Source of the DNA: Clostridiales bacterium DTU092
GTDB taxonomy: Bacteria > Bacillota > Clostridia > Caldicoprobacterales > Caldicoprobacteraceae
Length of the DNA stretch: 5,565 bases
Assembly: GCA_001513505.1 (NCBI GenBank)
Contig: LFTM01000060.1
Coordinates: 1 to 5,565 of the forward strand
Direction: 5' to 3'
Both the position numbers and the translations under genes were made by a program. The notes below the pieces were generated by a model. The model saw only the letters and a list, made by a program, of their open reading frames with translations, was not told where the DNA came from and searched no databases. The stretch's first letter is position 1. Every line of letters begins with the position of its first letter. Below are positions 1 to 5,565 of the stretch, in pieces.

Positions 1-1
1 A

Positions 2-676
2 CCTGTTATAAAAGAAGGAAAGAAATTGGTGGATGAACCGGGCGGTGGCAATTGTCAGACATCAACGACGCTATACGGTGCTGCCGTACGGGCGGATCTT
101 GAGATCGTTGAAAGATGGCATCACTCCTGGCCATCCACATATACCAAGGTAGGGCAGGATGCGTCAGTAAGCTATCCTGTAGCTGATATTAAAATAAAGA
201 ATAATAAGGATACACCGGTATTTTTCGACCGCTATATAAAAAATGGAAGGCTTTATGTAGAGGTTTATGGGAAAGCTCCAACCGAGTATGATAAAATAGA
301 TATTATTTCGGTAATACTGGAGCAAACCTCCAAACCTGCGGAAAAGGTGGTACAGGACAATACCCTTGAACCCGGAGAAGAAGTTATTGATTATCCATCA
401 AGGCCGGGTATCAAGGTACAAACATACCGTGTATATTATAAAGATGGAAAGGAAATAAAAAGGGTTAAAGAAGCCTACAGCAATTATCCAAGAATTGTAG
501 GGCAAAAAAGAGTAGGTCCCCCTAAACCCCCTGAGGAAGAAGAACAGCCGTCTAAAGATGATAAAAAGGATCAGAAGAAGCCTGACACTGACAGCGGAGA
601 GAATCAGAACAATAATGGGGGAAATGAAAACAATAGCGGGGCAACAGATGAAAACAATTCCAATGATAATGTATAG
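2..676 (+). CDS. VanW-domain protein with G5-like domain, C-terminal part (5' end outside window)
   Basis: The frame is open to the window edge, so this is the last 224 residues of a longer protein; the TTG at 26 is internal to the VanW domain, not a start. Residues 1-90 of the visible part carry the VanW hallmark GGGNCQTSTTLY (14-25), followed by a HHS segment and GQDASV, as in VanW domains. Residues about 94-172 resemble a G5 domain: an LEPGEE turn, then a TYRVYYKDGKEIKR strand pair, ending in a VG dipeptide. The last 52 residues are low complexity, first Pro/Glu/Lys, then Asn/Gly/Asp-rich, and probably disordered. Family knowledge: VanW accompanies some VanB-type vancomycin-resistance clusters, but such proteins are common in Clostridia without resistance and their biochemical role is unclear; G5 domains occur in surface proteins and are proposed to bind N-acetylglucosamine. 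Full-length relatives normally have an N-terminal signal or membrane anchor, not visible here. No van genes are nearby, so a resistance role is not supported. An envelope location is inferred. Confidence 0.9.
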   Translation, partial: PVIKEGKKLVDEPGGGNCQTSTTLYGAAVRADLEIVERWHHSWPSTYTKVGQDASVSYPVADIKIKNNKDTPVFFDRYIKNGRLYVEVYGKAPTEYDKIDIISVILEQTSKPAEKVVQDNTLEPGEEVIDYPSRPGIKVQTYRVYYKDGKEIKRVKEAYSNYPRIVGQKRVGPPKPPEEEEQPSKDDKKDQKKPDTDSGENQNNNGGNENNSGATDENNSNDNV

Positions 677-701
677 ACGACTATAATAAAAAGAGAAATA
701 T

Positions 702-727
702 ACTCCCGGTGAATACCGGGAGTTTTT
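702..727 (+). terminator. Rho-independent terminator after the VanW gene
   Basis: A perfect 9-bp stem (702-710 ACTCCCGGT pairing with 715-723 ACCGGGAGT) with a GAAT loop is followed directly by a run of T (723-727). It lies 25 bases past the VanW stop and separates that gene from the manA promoter. Confidence 0.9.
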
Positions 728-754
728 GTATAAGCCCATTTGTAATATTTTTGC

Positions 755-783
755 TTGAAACCAACTTTAAAAGATAGTATATT
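755..783 (+). promoter_or_regulatory. Predicted sigma-A promoter for the manA cluster
   Basis: A -35-like TTGAAA (755-760) and a -10-like TATATT (778-783) are separated by exactly 17 bases, in the AT-rich gap just downstream of the terminator. Transcription would start near 790, giving a leader of about 80 bases before the manA ATG. I see no clear operator or riboswitch fold in that leader. This is a consensus match by eye, not proof. Confidence 0.6.
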
Positions 784-871
784 GAGTAATGTGAACAATG
801 TATTTTTTCAAATTTCAACGGTAAGTTAAGTATATAAAGATAAACAGCCTAAAGGTAAGGGAGAGAATAAA

Positions 872-1948
872 ATGTTGTATCCATTGATGTTTCAACCTAT
901 ATTAAAGGAAAAGATCTGGGGCGGAAAGGCTATACAGAAGAAGTTTGGACGTTCCCTGCCCTCTGATAAAATAGGCGAAAGCTGGGATGTGGCATGTCAT
1001 AAAAACGGTACCAGCGTTGTAGCAAATGGCAGTCTGAAAGGAAAAACACTGGAACAGCTGATTGATTCCTATTCCAGCACATTATTGGGGCATCAGATAT
1101 ACAAAAGATACAGCAATAAATTTCCACTTCTGATAAAAATACTTGACGCCAATCAGTACCTTTCAGTACAGGTGCATCCTTCAGATGCTTATGCTGCATT
1201 GCATGAGGATGGACAGATGGGTAAAACCGAGATGTGGTATATAATCCATGCTGAGCCCGGAGCCAGATTGATATACGGAGTTTTACCCGATACAACAAAG
1301 AGTGACTTTGAAAATGCACTGAGAAAAGGTCAGCTTGAGAAATACCTTAACAGCATCGAAGTTAACTCAGGAGATGTGTTGTACATACCGGCGGGAGTGG
1401 TGCATGCAATAGGCCCCGGTATTATGATATGTGAAATTCAGCAAAACTCAGATACTACCTACCGGGTGTATGACTGTCACCGCTTGGGTGACGATGGCAA
1501 ACCCAGAGAACTTCATATAGATAAAGCTCTTGATGTTATAGATTTCACCGGAAAACATCCGAGAGAGAAACTGTCCGGATTATCTGTTAATGAAGACGGC
1601 AGCATACGCACTCATTATGTGGCGTGTCCGCATTTTGCCATGGAAAAGATCGAGTGCCGCGGTGCCGTTAAAGAAATAGCCGATGGTTCCAAGTTTTTTA
1701 CTTTGACGGCAGTTGAGGGGCATGGGGAGCTAGAATATGCAGAAGGAAAACAGGCATTTAAAGCGGGGGATTCCATGCTTATACCGGCGTGTCTGGGTGA
1801 GTATTATATCAAAGGTAACTGTACCGTTATAAAAGCCTATGTCCCGGACAGGGAAAAGGATATTATTGAGCCGCTTACGGCAAAAGGGTATACTTTGGAA
1901 CAGCTAAAGATAATTGCAGGTTTGTTTGAACAGGAGGCACAGAATTGA
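872..1948 (+). CDS. manA: Class I mannose-6-phosphate isomerase (phosphomannose isomerase)
   Basis: This cytosolic zinc enzyme interconverts mannose 6-phosphate and fructose 6-phosphate, linking mannose use and GDP-mannose supply to glycolysis. The 358-residue protein opens with the family's FQPILKEKIWGG segment. The cupin zinc site is complete: Q100 and H102 in QVHPSD, E120 in GKTEMW and H178 in IPAGVVHAIG. The conserved active-site arginine is R198 in TYRVYD. A second, degenerate cupin half follows (about 245-325). It is some 40 residues longer than Bacillus-type ManA (about 315), partly because of a tail after about residue 325. The ATG start is supported by AAGGGAG (857-863) eight bases upstream and by the alignment of the N-terminus with the family. 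It is the first gene after the predicted promoter, and its stop overlaps the next start (TTGA). Identity is secure; whether it serves catabolism or glycan synthesis cannot be told here. Confidence 0.96.
   Translation: MLYPLMFQPILKEKIWGGKAIQKKFGRSLPSDKIGESWDVACHKNGTSVVANGSLKGKTLEQLIDSYSSTLLGHQIYKRYSNKFPLLIKILDANQYLSVQVHPSDAYAALHEDGQMGKTEMWYIIHAEPGARLIYGVLPDTTKSDFENALRKGQLEKYLNSIEVNSGDVLYIPAGVVHAIGPGIMICEIQQNSDTTYRVYDCHRLGDDGKPRELHIDKALDVIDFTGKHPREKLSGLSVNEDGSIRTHYVACPHFAMEKIECRGAVKEIADGSKFFTLTAVEGHGELEYAEGKQAFKAGDSMLIPACLGEYYIKGNCTVIKAYVPDREKDIIEPLTAKGYTLEQLKIIAGLFEQEAQN
1932..1937 (+). promoter_or_regulatory. Shine-Dalgarno site that fixes the TTG start of the methyltransferase
   Basis: A perfect AGGAGG lies inside the end of manA, seven bases before the TTG at 1945. 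The next in-frame ATG (1978) lacks comparable spacing and would cut off the LPEAF segment typical of the family's N-terminus. The TTGA overlap with the manA stop suggests translational coupling. Confidence 0.85.
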
Positions 1949-3339
1949 TAGAGCTGCCTGAAGCCTTTATAAACAAAATGGAGGAATTACTGGGCGAACA
2001 GTATTCCGGCTTTATTGAAAGTTATAATGAACGTGCTAACCAGGGTTTAACGGTTAACACTCTTAAAATTGATATAAAGATTTTTTTAAGTATGGCTCCT
2101 TTCGATTTAACCCCTGTGCCGTGGTCAAAAGATGGATTTTACTATGGATACCGGGACCGGCCGGGAAAACATCCATACTATGATGCGGGTTTATACTATA
2201 TACAGGAGCCCAGCGCTATGGCACCAGCCCGGCTTCTTGATGTAAAACCGGGCCATAAGGTTCTGGATCTTTGTGCTGCTCCCGGCGGCAAAGCTTTTCA
2301 GCTGGCGGCTGACTTAAAAGGCAGGGGTTTTATCATCGCTAACGAAATTGATGCCGCAAGAGCCCGGGTTTTGGGTGAAAACCTTGAAAGGATGGGTGTT
2401 AAGAATGCTGTTATTACCCGGGAGTCTCCAGACAGGCTTGCAAAGGTTTTACCTGATTATTTTGATCGTATCCTGGTGGATGCTCCATGCTCCGGGGAGG
2501 GGATGTTTCGGAAAAATCCGGAGGTACGTTCCATGTGGTCTGCTACTCTTCCGGACAGATGCAGCCGGCGGCAGAAGGATATACTGGGATATGCAGCCCA
2601 AATGCTGGCACCGGGTGGTAGAATGGTATATTCTACATGTACGTTCTCACCTGAAGAGAATGAGGGGGTTGTGGACTGGTTTTTGAAACAGCACCCGGAA
2701 TTTTCTTTGGTAACGGTTCAGGGTTTTGACTGGTTTGAGAGCGGACTGCCGGAGTGGATCGCCCACAACCCTGAGCTTTCAAAGACTTATCGTTTATGGC
2801 CTCATAGAATAAAGGGTGAGGGACATTTTATAGCTGTATTTGAAAGGAAGTTAACCGGCGGGCCGGGATCCCTTCCTTTGTTTTATAAACGCTGGGGGCT
2901 TCGAAAGGAGCTTTCGGAATATAAATCTTTTATTAAAGAAAATCTATACCAGGACATAGATGGTCCATTATACATGCATAAAGATCAATTGTATTTGATA
3001 CCCGAATCGCTTCCGGATTTAAGCAGCCTCAGAGTATTACGACCGGGTTTTAACCTGGGTGTGTTAAGGAAGGGAAGGTTTATTCCCAGTCATGCCCTGG
3101 CTATGGCTCTGAAGAAGCAGCAGGCAGTTCAAAGCATAGATTTTCCCGGCAATTCAAAGGAGATACGTCAGTATATAAATGGTGAAACTCTAAACGGGTT
3201 CAAAGGTAAAGGCTGGGCATTGGTAACCGTTGATGGTTATTCTGTCGGCTGGGCAAGGCTATCGGGTGGCCTTATGAAAAATCATTATCCAAAAGGGCTA
3301 CGTCGTCTGCTGGATAATGACATAAATGAATTATTATGA
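1945..3339 (+). CDS. NOL1/NOP2/Sun-family (RsmB/RsmF-type) rRNA cytosine-C5 methyltransferase
   Basis: This is an S-adenosylmethionine-dependent enzyme that makes 5-methylcytosine in RNA, most likely 16S rRNA by analogy with RsmF (YebU). The 464-residue protein has an N-terminal family region (1-100), a Rossmann methyltransferase core (about 100-300) and a C-terminal RsmF-like RNA-binding region (about 310-464). SAM motif I is DLCAAPGGK (108-116). Both family cysteines are present: C182 in motif IV DAPCSGEGMF and C232 in motif VI STCTF; in this family the motif VI cysteine attacks C6 of cytosine and the motif IV cysteine helps release the product. The end, with GWARLSGG and KNHYPKGLRR, matches the PUA-like wing seen in Firmicutes homologues. 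Length fits the family. It starts with TTG, overlaps manA by four bases and precedes the rhomboid gene by 38 bases with no terminator. The exact rRNA target cannot be read from sequence, so I give no symbol. Confidence 0.94.
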   Translation: MIELPEAFINKMEELLGEQYSGFIESYNERANQGLTVNTLKIDIKIFLSMAPFDLTPVPWSKDGFYYGYRDRPGKHPYYDAGLYYIQEPSAMAPARLLDVKPGHKVLDLCAAPGGKAFQLAADLKGRGFIIANEIDAARARVLGENLERMGVKNAVITRESPDRLAKVLPDYFDRILVDAPCSGEGMFRKNPEVRSMWSATLPDRCSRRQKDILGYAAQMLAPGGRMVYSTCTFSPEENEGVVDWFLKQHPEFSLVTVQGFDWFESGLPEWIAHNPELSKTYRLWPHRIKGEGHFIAVFERKLTGGPGSLPLFYKRWGLRKELSEYKSFIKENLYQDIDGPLYMHKDQLYLIPESLPDLSSLRVLRPGFNLGVLRKGRFIPSHALAMALKKQQAVQSIDFPGNSKEIRQYINGETLNGFKGKGWALVTVDGYSVGWARLSGGLMKNHYPKGLRRLLDNDINELL

Positions 3340-3365
3340 ATTTTGAAATATATATTTGATGGGTC

Positions 3366-3372
3366 AAGGAGG
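3366..3372 (+). promoter_or_regulatory. Shine-Dalgarno site for the GTG start of the rhomboid gene
   Basis: AAGGAGG lies five bases before the GTG at 3378, in the 38-base gap after the methyltransferase gene. There is no in-frame ATG until a methionine at about residue 60, inside the first membrane segment, so the GTG start is well supported. Confidence 0.85.
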
Positions 3373-3377
3373 ATATT

Positions 3378-4310
3378 GTGAGAGATGAATGGGGCCGTAG
3401 GCCAGAGATAATAGAGGGTGAATACGAGGTAATAGATGAATGGGATACTGAAGACACATATTACACACGGGAAGACAGATTTGTGCATATAAACCATGAT
3501 CCACCCTATATAACCTACGGGATTTTAGCTGTAAACATCGGTTTATGGTTGATCATGAGCTTTATAGGCACTGTATTCGGTCTTGATTTGTATTACCAGT
3601 TGTTATATTTTGGAGCCAAGATTAACCAATTAATTGTACAGGGGGAGTATTGGCGCCTTTTCACCGCTATGTTTCTGCATATTGGAATTATGCATCTTTT
3701 TTTTAATTCATATGCCCTTTATATCTATGGATCATTGGTAGAAAAGCTGTTTGGAAGGATCCGTTTTATCATCATATATGCAACTGCCGGTCTTATGGGC
3801 AGTCTTCTGAGTTATTTGCTTAGCCCCAACCCGGCGGCTGGTGCTTCAGGAGCTATTTTCGGGCTGATGGGTTCACTTCTGTATTTTCGGAGGCGGAAAC
3901 GGGGTTTATATCAGCAAGCTTTCGGCCCGAGTCTATATATTATTATAGGTATTAACCTGTTATTTGGTTTTTTACAGCCCGGTATCGATAACTGGGGTCA
4001 TATAGGGGGGCTAATCGGAGGCTTTTTAGCGGCCAATGCCGTAGGCCTGTATCGTGAGCGCAGGTTTGCCATAAAAGAGATATTAATTAAGATATTAATT
4101 TGGCTGTTAATAATATCATGTTTTGCACTGGGTATATGGTTCGGGAAGCATAAGTATGTTAAAGCCATGTATATAGAAAGCACCAATTATATTTTGAGAT
4201 ATGAGAAAGCTATAAAATATCAGGAAGATGAATTACAAAAATTAAATGGGGGTAAAGGGGATGAAATACGGACCGGTAGCCATTGCCAGGTGTTCCAGCT
4301 ATCAGAATAG
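3378..4310 (+). CDS. Rhomboid-family intramembrane serine protease
   Basis: This polytopic membrane protease would cut transmembrane substrates within or near the bilayer. The 310-residue protein has an acidic, soluble N-terminus (1-42; 14 Asp/Glu against 5 Arg), a first membrane helix (44-68), the loop with WRLFTAMFLHIG (92-103) and helix 2 with H106 and N110, the usual oxyanion-site pair. The nucleophile S157 lies in GASGAIFG (155-162) and the catalytic H208 in NWGHIGG (205-211), so the Ser-His dyad is intact. A seventh helix follows (about 236-254), then a tail of about 54 residues. A cytosolic N-terminal part plus seven helices resembles Bacillus GluP/YqgP, although the N-terminal region here is much shorter. 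It sits third in the cluster. Its last 50 bases overlap the next gene, and the final residues (292-310) look unlike conserved rhomboid sequence; a single-base length change in a G run could explain this. Substrates are unknown. Confidence 0.93.
   Translation: MRDEWGRRPEIIEGEYEVIDEWDTEDTYYTREDRFVHINHDPPYITYGILAVNIGLWLIMSFIGTVFGLDLYYQLLYFGAKINQLIVQGEYWRLFTAMFLHIGIMHLFFNSYALYIYGSLVEKLFGRIRFIIIYATAGLMGSLLSYLLSPNPAAGASGAIFGLMGSLLYFRRRKRGLYQQAFGPSLYIIIGINLLFGFLQPGIDNWGHIGGLIGGFLAANAVGLYRERRFAIKEILIKILIWLLIISCFALGIWFGKHKYVKAMYIESTNYILRYEKAIKYQEDELQKLNGGKGDEIRTGSHCQVFQLSE
4248..4253 (+). promoter_or_regulatory. Weak G-rich Shine-Dalgarno for the DUF362 start at 4261
   Basis: GGGGGT lies seven bases before the ATG at 4261 and can pair with anti-SD sequence using wobble pairs. 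The alternative ATG at 4246 has nothing comparable: the nearest AGGAAG (4222-4227) is 18 bases away. Starting at 4261 also puts the conserved VAIARCSSY strand right at the N-terminus, as in relatives. Confidence 0.5.
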
Positions 4311-5415
4311 CGTTGTAGACGGGGCAGTACTGAGATGTTTAGAGCTTCTGGGAGGGATAGACAGATACATAAAGCCAGGTATGAAGGTTTTGCTTAAATG
4401 CAATCTGTTATCCCGCAGACGTCCTGATGAAGGGGTTACAGTACATCCGACTGTGGTTGAGGCTCTTGTTAAAGCCATTCAGTCTGTGGGTGCTGAGCCG
4501 ATTATAGCTGACAGTCCGGGAGGACTGTATACCGAAAGGGTTTTGAAGGGCATATACAGGGTCTGTGGTATGGAAGAGGTACATGAGCGTACCGGTGCGG
4601 TGCTGAACTATGATACCGGTGCTATAGAGGTAAGTTACCCCAATGGCAAAATGGCTAAAAAAATGACGGTAATAAAGGTGCTGCAGGATGTAGACCTTGT
4701 CATATCGGTAGCAAAACTCAAAACCCACGAGCTCACCATGTTTACCGGTGCTGTAAAGAATTTGTTCGGTGTTATTCCTGGTATGACCAAAGCTGAATAT
4801 CATCTTAGGATGAGGCAGCTTAATGATTTTTCAGACCTGCTTATTGATATTTGTGAGTTTGTAAAGCCTGTGCTCTCGGTTATGGACGGAATTGAGGGGA
4901 TGGAGGGAAATGGACCCTCTGCGGGAGATGTCCGGCATATTGGAGCCCTTCTTATGAGCCCTAATCCCTATGCCCTGGATGTGGTATCGGCTTCACTGGT
5001 TGGGATCCCTGTAGAAAGGGTATGTACGATAAGAAGTGCTGAAAACCTGGGTCTCTGCAGCAGCCGTTTGAATGATATACAGATTGTCGGTGAGCCGTTT
5101 GATCAGCTGCGCATAAATGATTTTAAGATGCCTGATGCCAGTCAAAATGGATTTCTGGTTAGAGTAATGGAAAGCAATGGCCGGATTGCTGAGTTCTTAA
5201 AACGGTATTTGAGGCCCTATCCTATGATTATGTACGATAGATGTGTGGGGTGTGGTGACTGCGCCAGATACTGTCCTCCGAAAGTAATAAGTATGATGGA
5301 GGGGAAACCACGGATTGATCTAAATAACTGTATACGATGCTACTGCTGCCAGGAACTGTGTCCGCATAAGGCTGTTGAAATTAGGCGAAATTGGTTTTTC
5401 ATGCTGTTTAAATAA
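4261..5415 (+). CDS. DUF362-domain protein with C-terminal double [4Fe-4S] ferredoxin domain
   Basis: The 384-residue protein has an N-terminal DUF362 domain (about 5-290) and a C-terminal 2x[4Fe-4S] ferredoxin module (about 320-376). DUF362 features include KPGMKVLLKCNLL (38-50), the VHPTVVEAL segment, ADSPGG (83-88), AKLKTHELTMFTGAVKNLFG (151-170) and the MDGIEGMEGNGP stretch (208-219). The ferredoxin cysteines are C328, C331, C334, C338 followed by Pro, and C357, C360, C363, C367 followed by Pro, enough for two cubane clusters; C362 is an extra cysteine beside them. No signal peptide or membrane helix is seen, so it is probably cytosolic. The family is widespread in anaerobes and archaea and is thought to act in redox chemistry, but the reaction is not established and I assign none. 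I prefer the ATG at 4261; the ATG at 4246 would add five residues. Either way it overlaps the rhomboid gene and ends in the terminator hairpin, as last gene of the cluster. Confidence 0.9.
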   Translation: MKYGPVAIARCSSYQNSVVDGAVLRCLELLGGIDRYIKPGMKVLLKCNLLSRRRPDEGVTVHPTVVEALVKAIQSVGAEPIIADSPGGLYTERVLKGIYRVCGMEEVHERTGAVLNYDTGAIEVSYPNGKMAKKMTVIKVLQDVDLVISVAKLKTHELTMFTGAVKNLFGVIPGMTKAEYHLRMRQLNDFSDLLIDICEFVKPVLSVMDGIEGMEGNGPSAGDVRHIGALLMSPNPYALDVVSASLVGIPVERVCTIRSAENLGLCSSRLNDIQIVGEPFDQLRINDFKMPDASQNGFLVRVMESNGRIAEFLKRYLRPYPMIMYDRCVGCGDCARYCPPKVISMMEGKPRIDLNNCIRCYCCQELCPHKAVEIRRNWFFMLFK

Positions 5416-5450
5416 AAAAACCTCCTGTTTGTACAAACAGGAGGTTTTTT
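5415..5450. terminator. Bidirectional Rho-independent terminator between convergent genes
   Basis: A perfect 36-base palindrome: six A, CCTCCTGTTT (5421-5430), a GTAC centre, AAACAGGAGG (5435-5444) and six T. The GC-containing stem is flanked by A on one side and T on the other, so it makes a stem followed by U in either direction. It begins at the last base of the DUF362 stop codon and lies about 25 bases from the stop of the minus-strand gene, so it probably ends both transcripts. Confidence 0.93.
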
Positions 5451-5474
5451 AACGGTTATTGATTATCGTGTTTA

Positions 5475-5565
5475 TTATTTCTTGCCCTGTTCTTCAAGCC
5501 ATCTGTTGAGGTCAGCCTGAACAGCTTCCTGAATCTTCCTTATACCAGCGGCTTCTGCAGCTTCT
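5475..5565 (-). CDS. C-terminal fragment, probable ABC-transporter extracellular solute-binding protein (rest outside window)
   Basis: On the minus strand the sequence reads 29 codons from the window edge to tandem TAA TAA stops (5475-5477, then 5472-5474). The peptide ends ...GIRKIQEAVQADLNRWLEEQGKK. This pattern, an Ala/Gly turn, then an amphipathic helix with IQEAVQ and a final Trp-Leu plus Lys-rich end, is typical of the last helix of sugar- or oligosaccharide-binding lipoproteins of ABC importers, including those with a DUF3502-type C-terminus. If correct, the protein is anchored outside the membrane and delivers a solute to a permease. It is convergent with the DUF362 gene and shares its terminator. 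That a real gene ends here is well supported by the termination hairpin and in-frame stops; the family call rests on 29 residues and is tentative, and the substrate is unknown. Confidence 0.6.
   Translation of the reverse strand, partial: EAAEAAGIRKIQEAVQADLNRWLEEQGKK

Noticed and set aside
26..28. TTG as the start codon of the VanW gene
   Set aside because: The frame is open to the window edge, the residues before it fit the VanW domain, and no Shine-Dalgarno precedes it.
398..798. Minus-strand open frames across the VanW tail and the intergenic region
   Set aside because: They run antisense through low-complexity coding sequence and the terminator, with no recognisable protein features or ribosome site; the hydrophobic look comes from reading A/G-rich codons backwards.
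784..871. Possible riboswitch or attenuator in the manA leader
   Set aside because: The leader is short and AT-rich, and I could find no stable stem or second terminator.
4079..4100. Tandem copies of GATATTAATT in the rhomboid gene, resembling an AT-rich binding site
   Set aside because: They encode the Ile/Leu/Lys start of the seventh membrane helix, so codon and residue bias explains them.
4408..4803. Minus-strand 131-codon open frame inside the DUF362 gene
   Set aside because: It is fully covered by a clear conserved gene on the other strand and shows no family motif.

Overview
The window looks like chromosomal DNA from an anaerobic, low-to-moderate GC Clostridia-type Firmicute. The evidence is strong AGGAGG-type Shine-Dalgarno sites, use of TTG and GTG starts, a Gram-positive VanW/G5 cell-envelope protein, a Firmicutes-type ManA, a rhomboid of the GluP/YqgP layout and a DUF362 protein carrying two [4Fe-4S] clusters. 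The genus cannot be fixed from this sequence alone.

Layout. Positions 2-676 (+) hold the 3' part of a VanW-domain protein with a G5-like domain and a disordered, charged Asn-rich tail; the gene begins before the window. A hairpin terminator (702-727) closes it. A sigma-A-type promoter (755-783) then opens a tightly packed four-gene plus-strand cluster: manA (872-1948), a NOL1/NOP2/Sun (RsmB/RsmF-type) rRNA m5C methyltransferase (1945-3339, TTG start overlapping the manA stop), a rhomboid intramembrane serine protease (3378-4310) and a DUF362 double-[4Fe-4S] protein (about 4261-5415, overlapping the end of the rhomboid gene). A long, perfectly symmetrical hairpin (5415-5450) ends this cluster. 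It also serves a convergent minus-strand gene, of which only the last 29 codons are visible (5475-5565); it looks like the C-terminus of an ABC-transporter extracellular solute-binding protein.

How the genes relate. The four middle genes have no internal terminators, gaps of 38 bases or less, and two overlaps, so they are probably co-transcribed. Their functions are unrelated in any obvious way: sugar-phosphate isomerisation, rRNA modification, membrane proteolysis and an uncharacterised iron-sulfur protein. This looks like a housekeeping operon rather than a dedicated pathway.

I found no mobile element, CRISPR array, tRNA, rRNA or convincing new system. The most specific oddity is the rhomboid/DUF362 junction: a G5 homopolymer sits exactly where one extra G would give the rhomboid gene a stop codon just before the DUF362 start.
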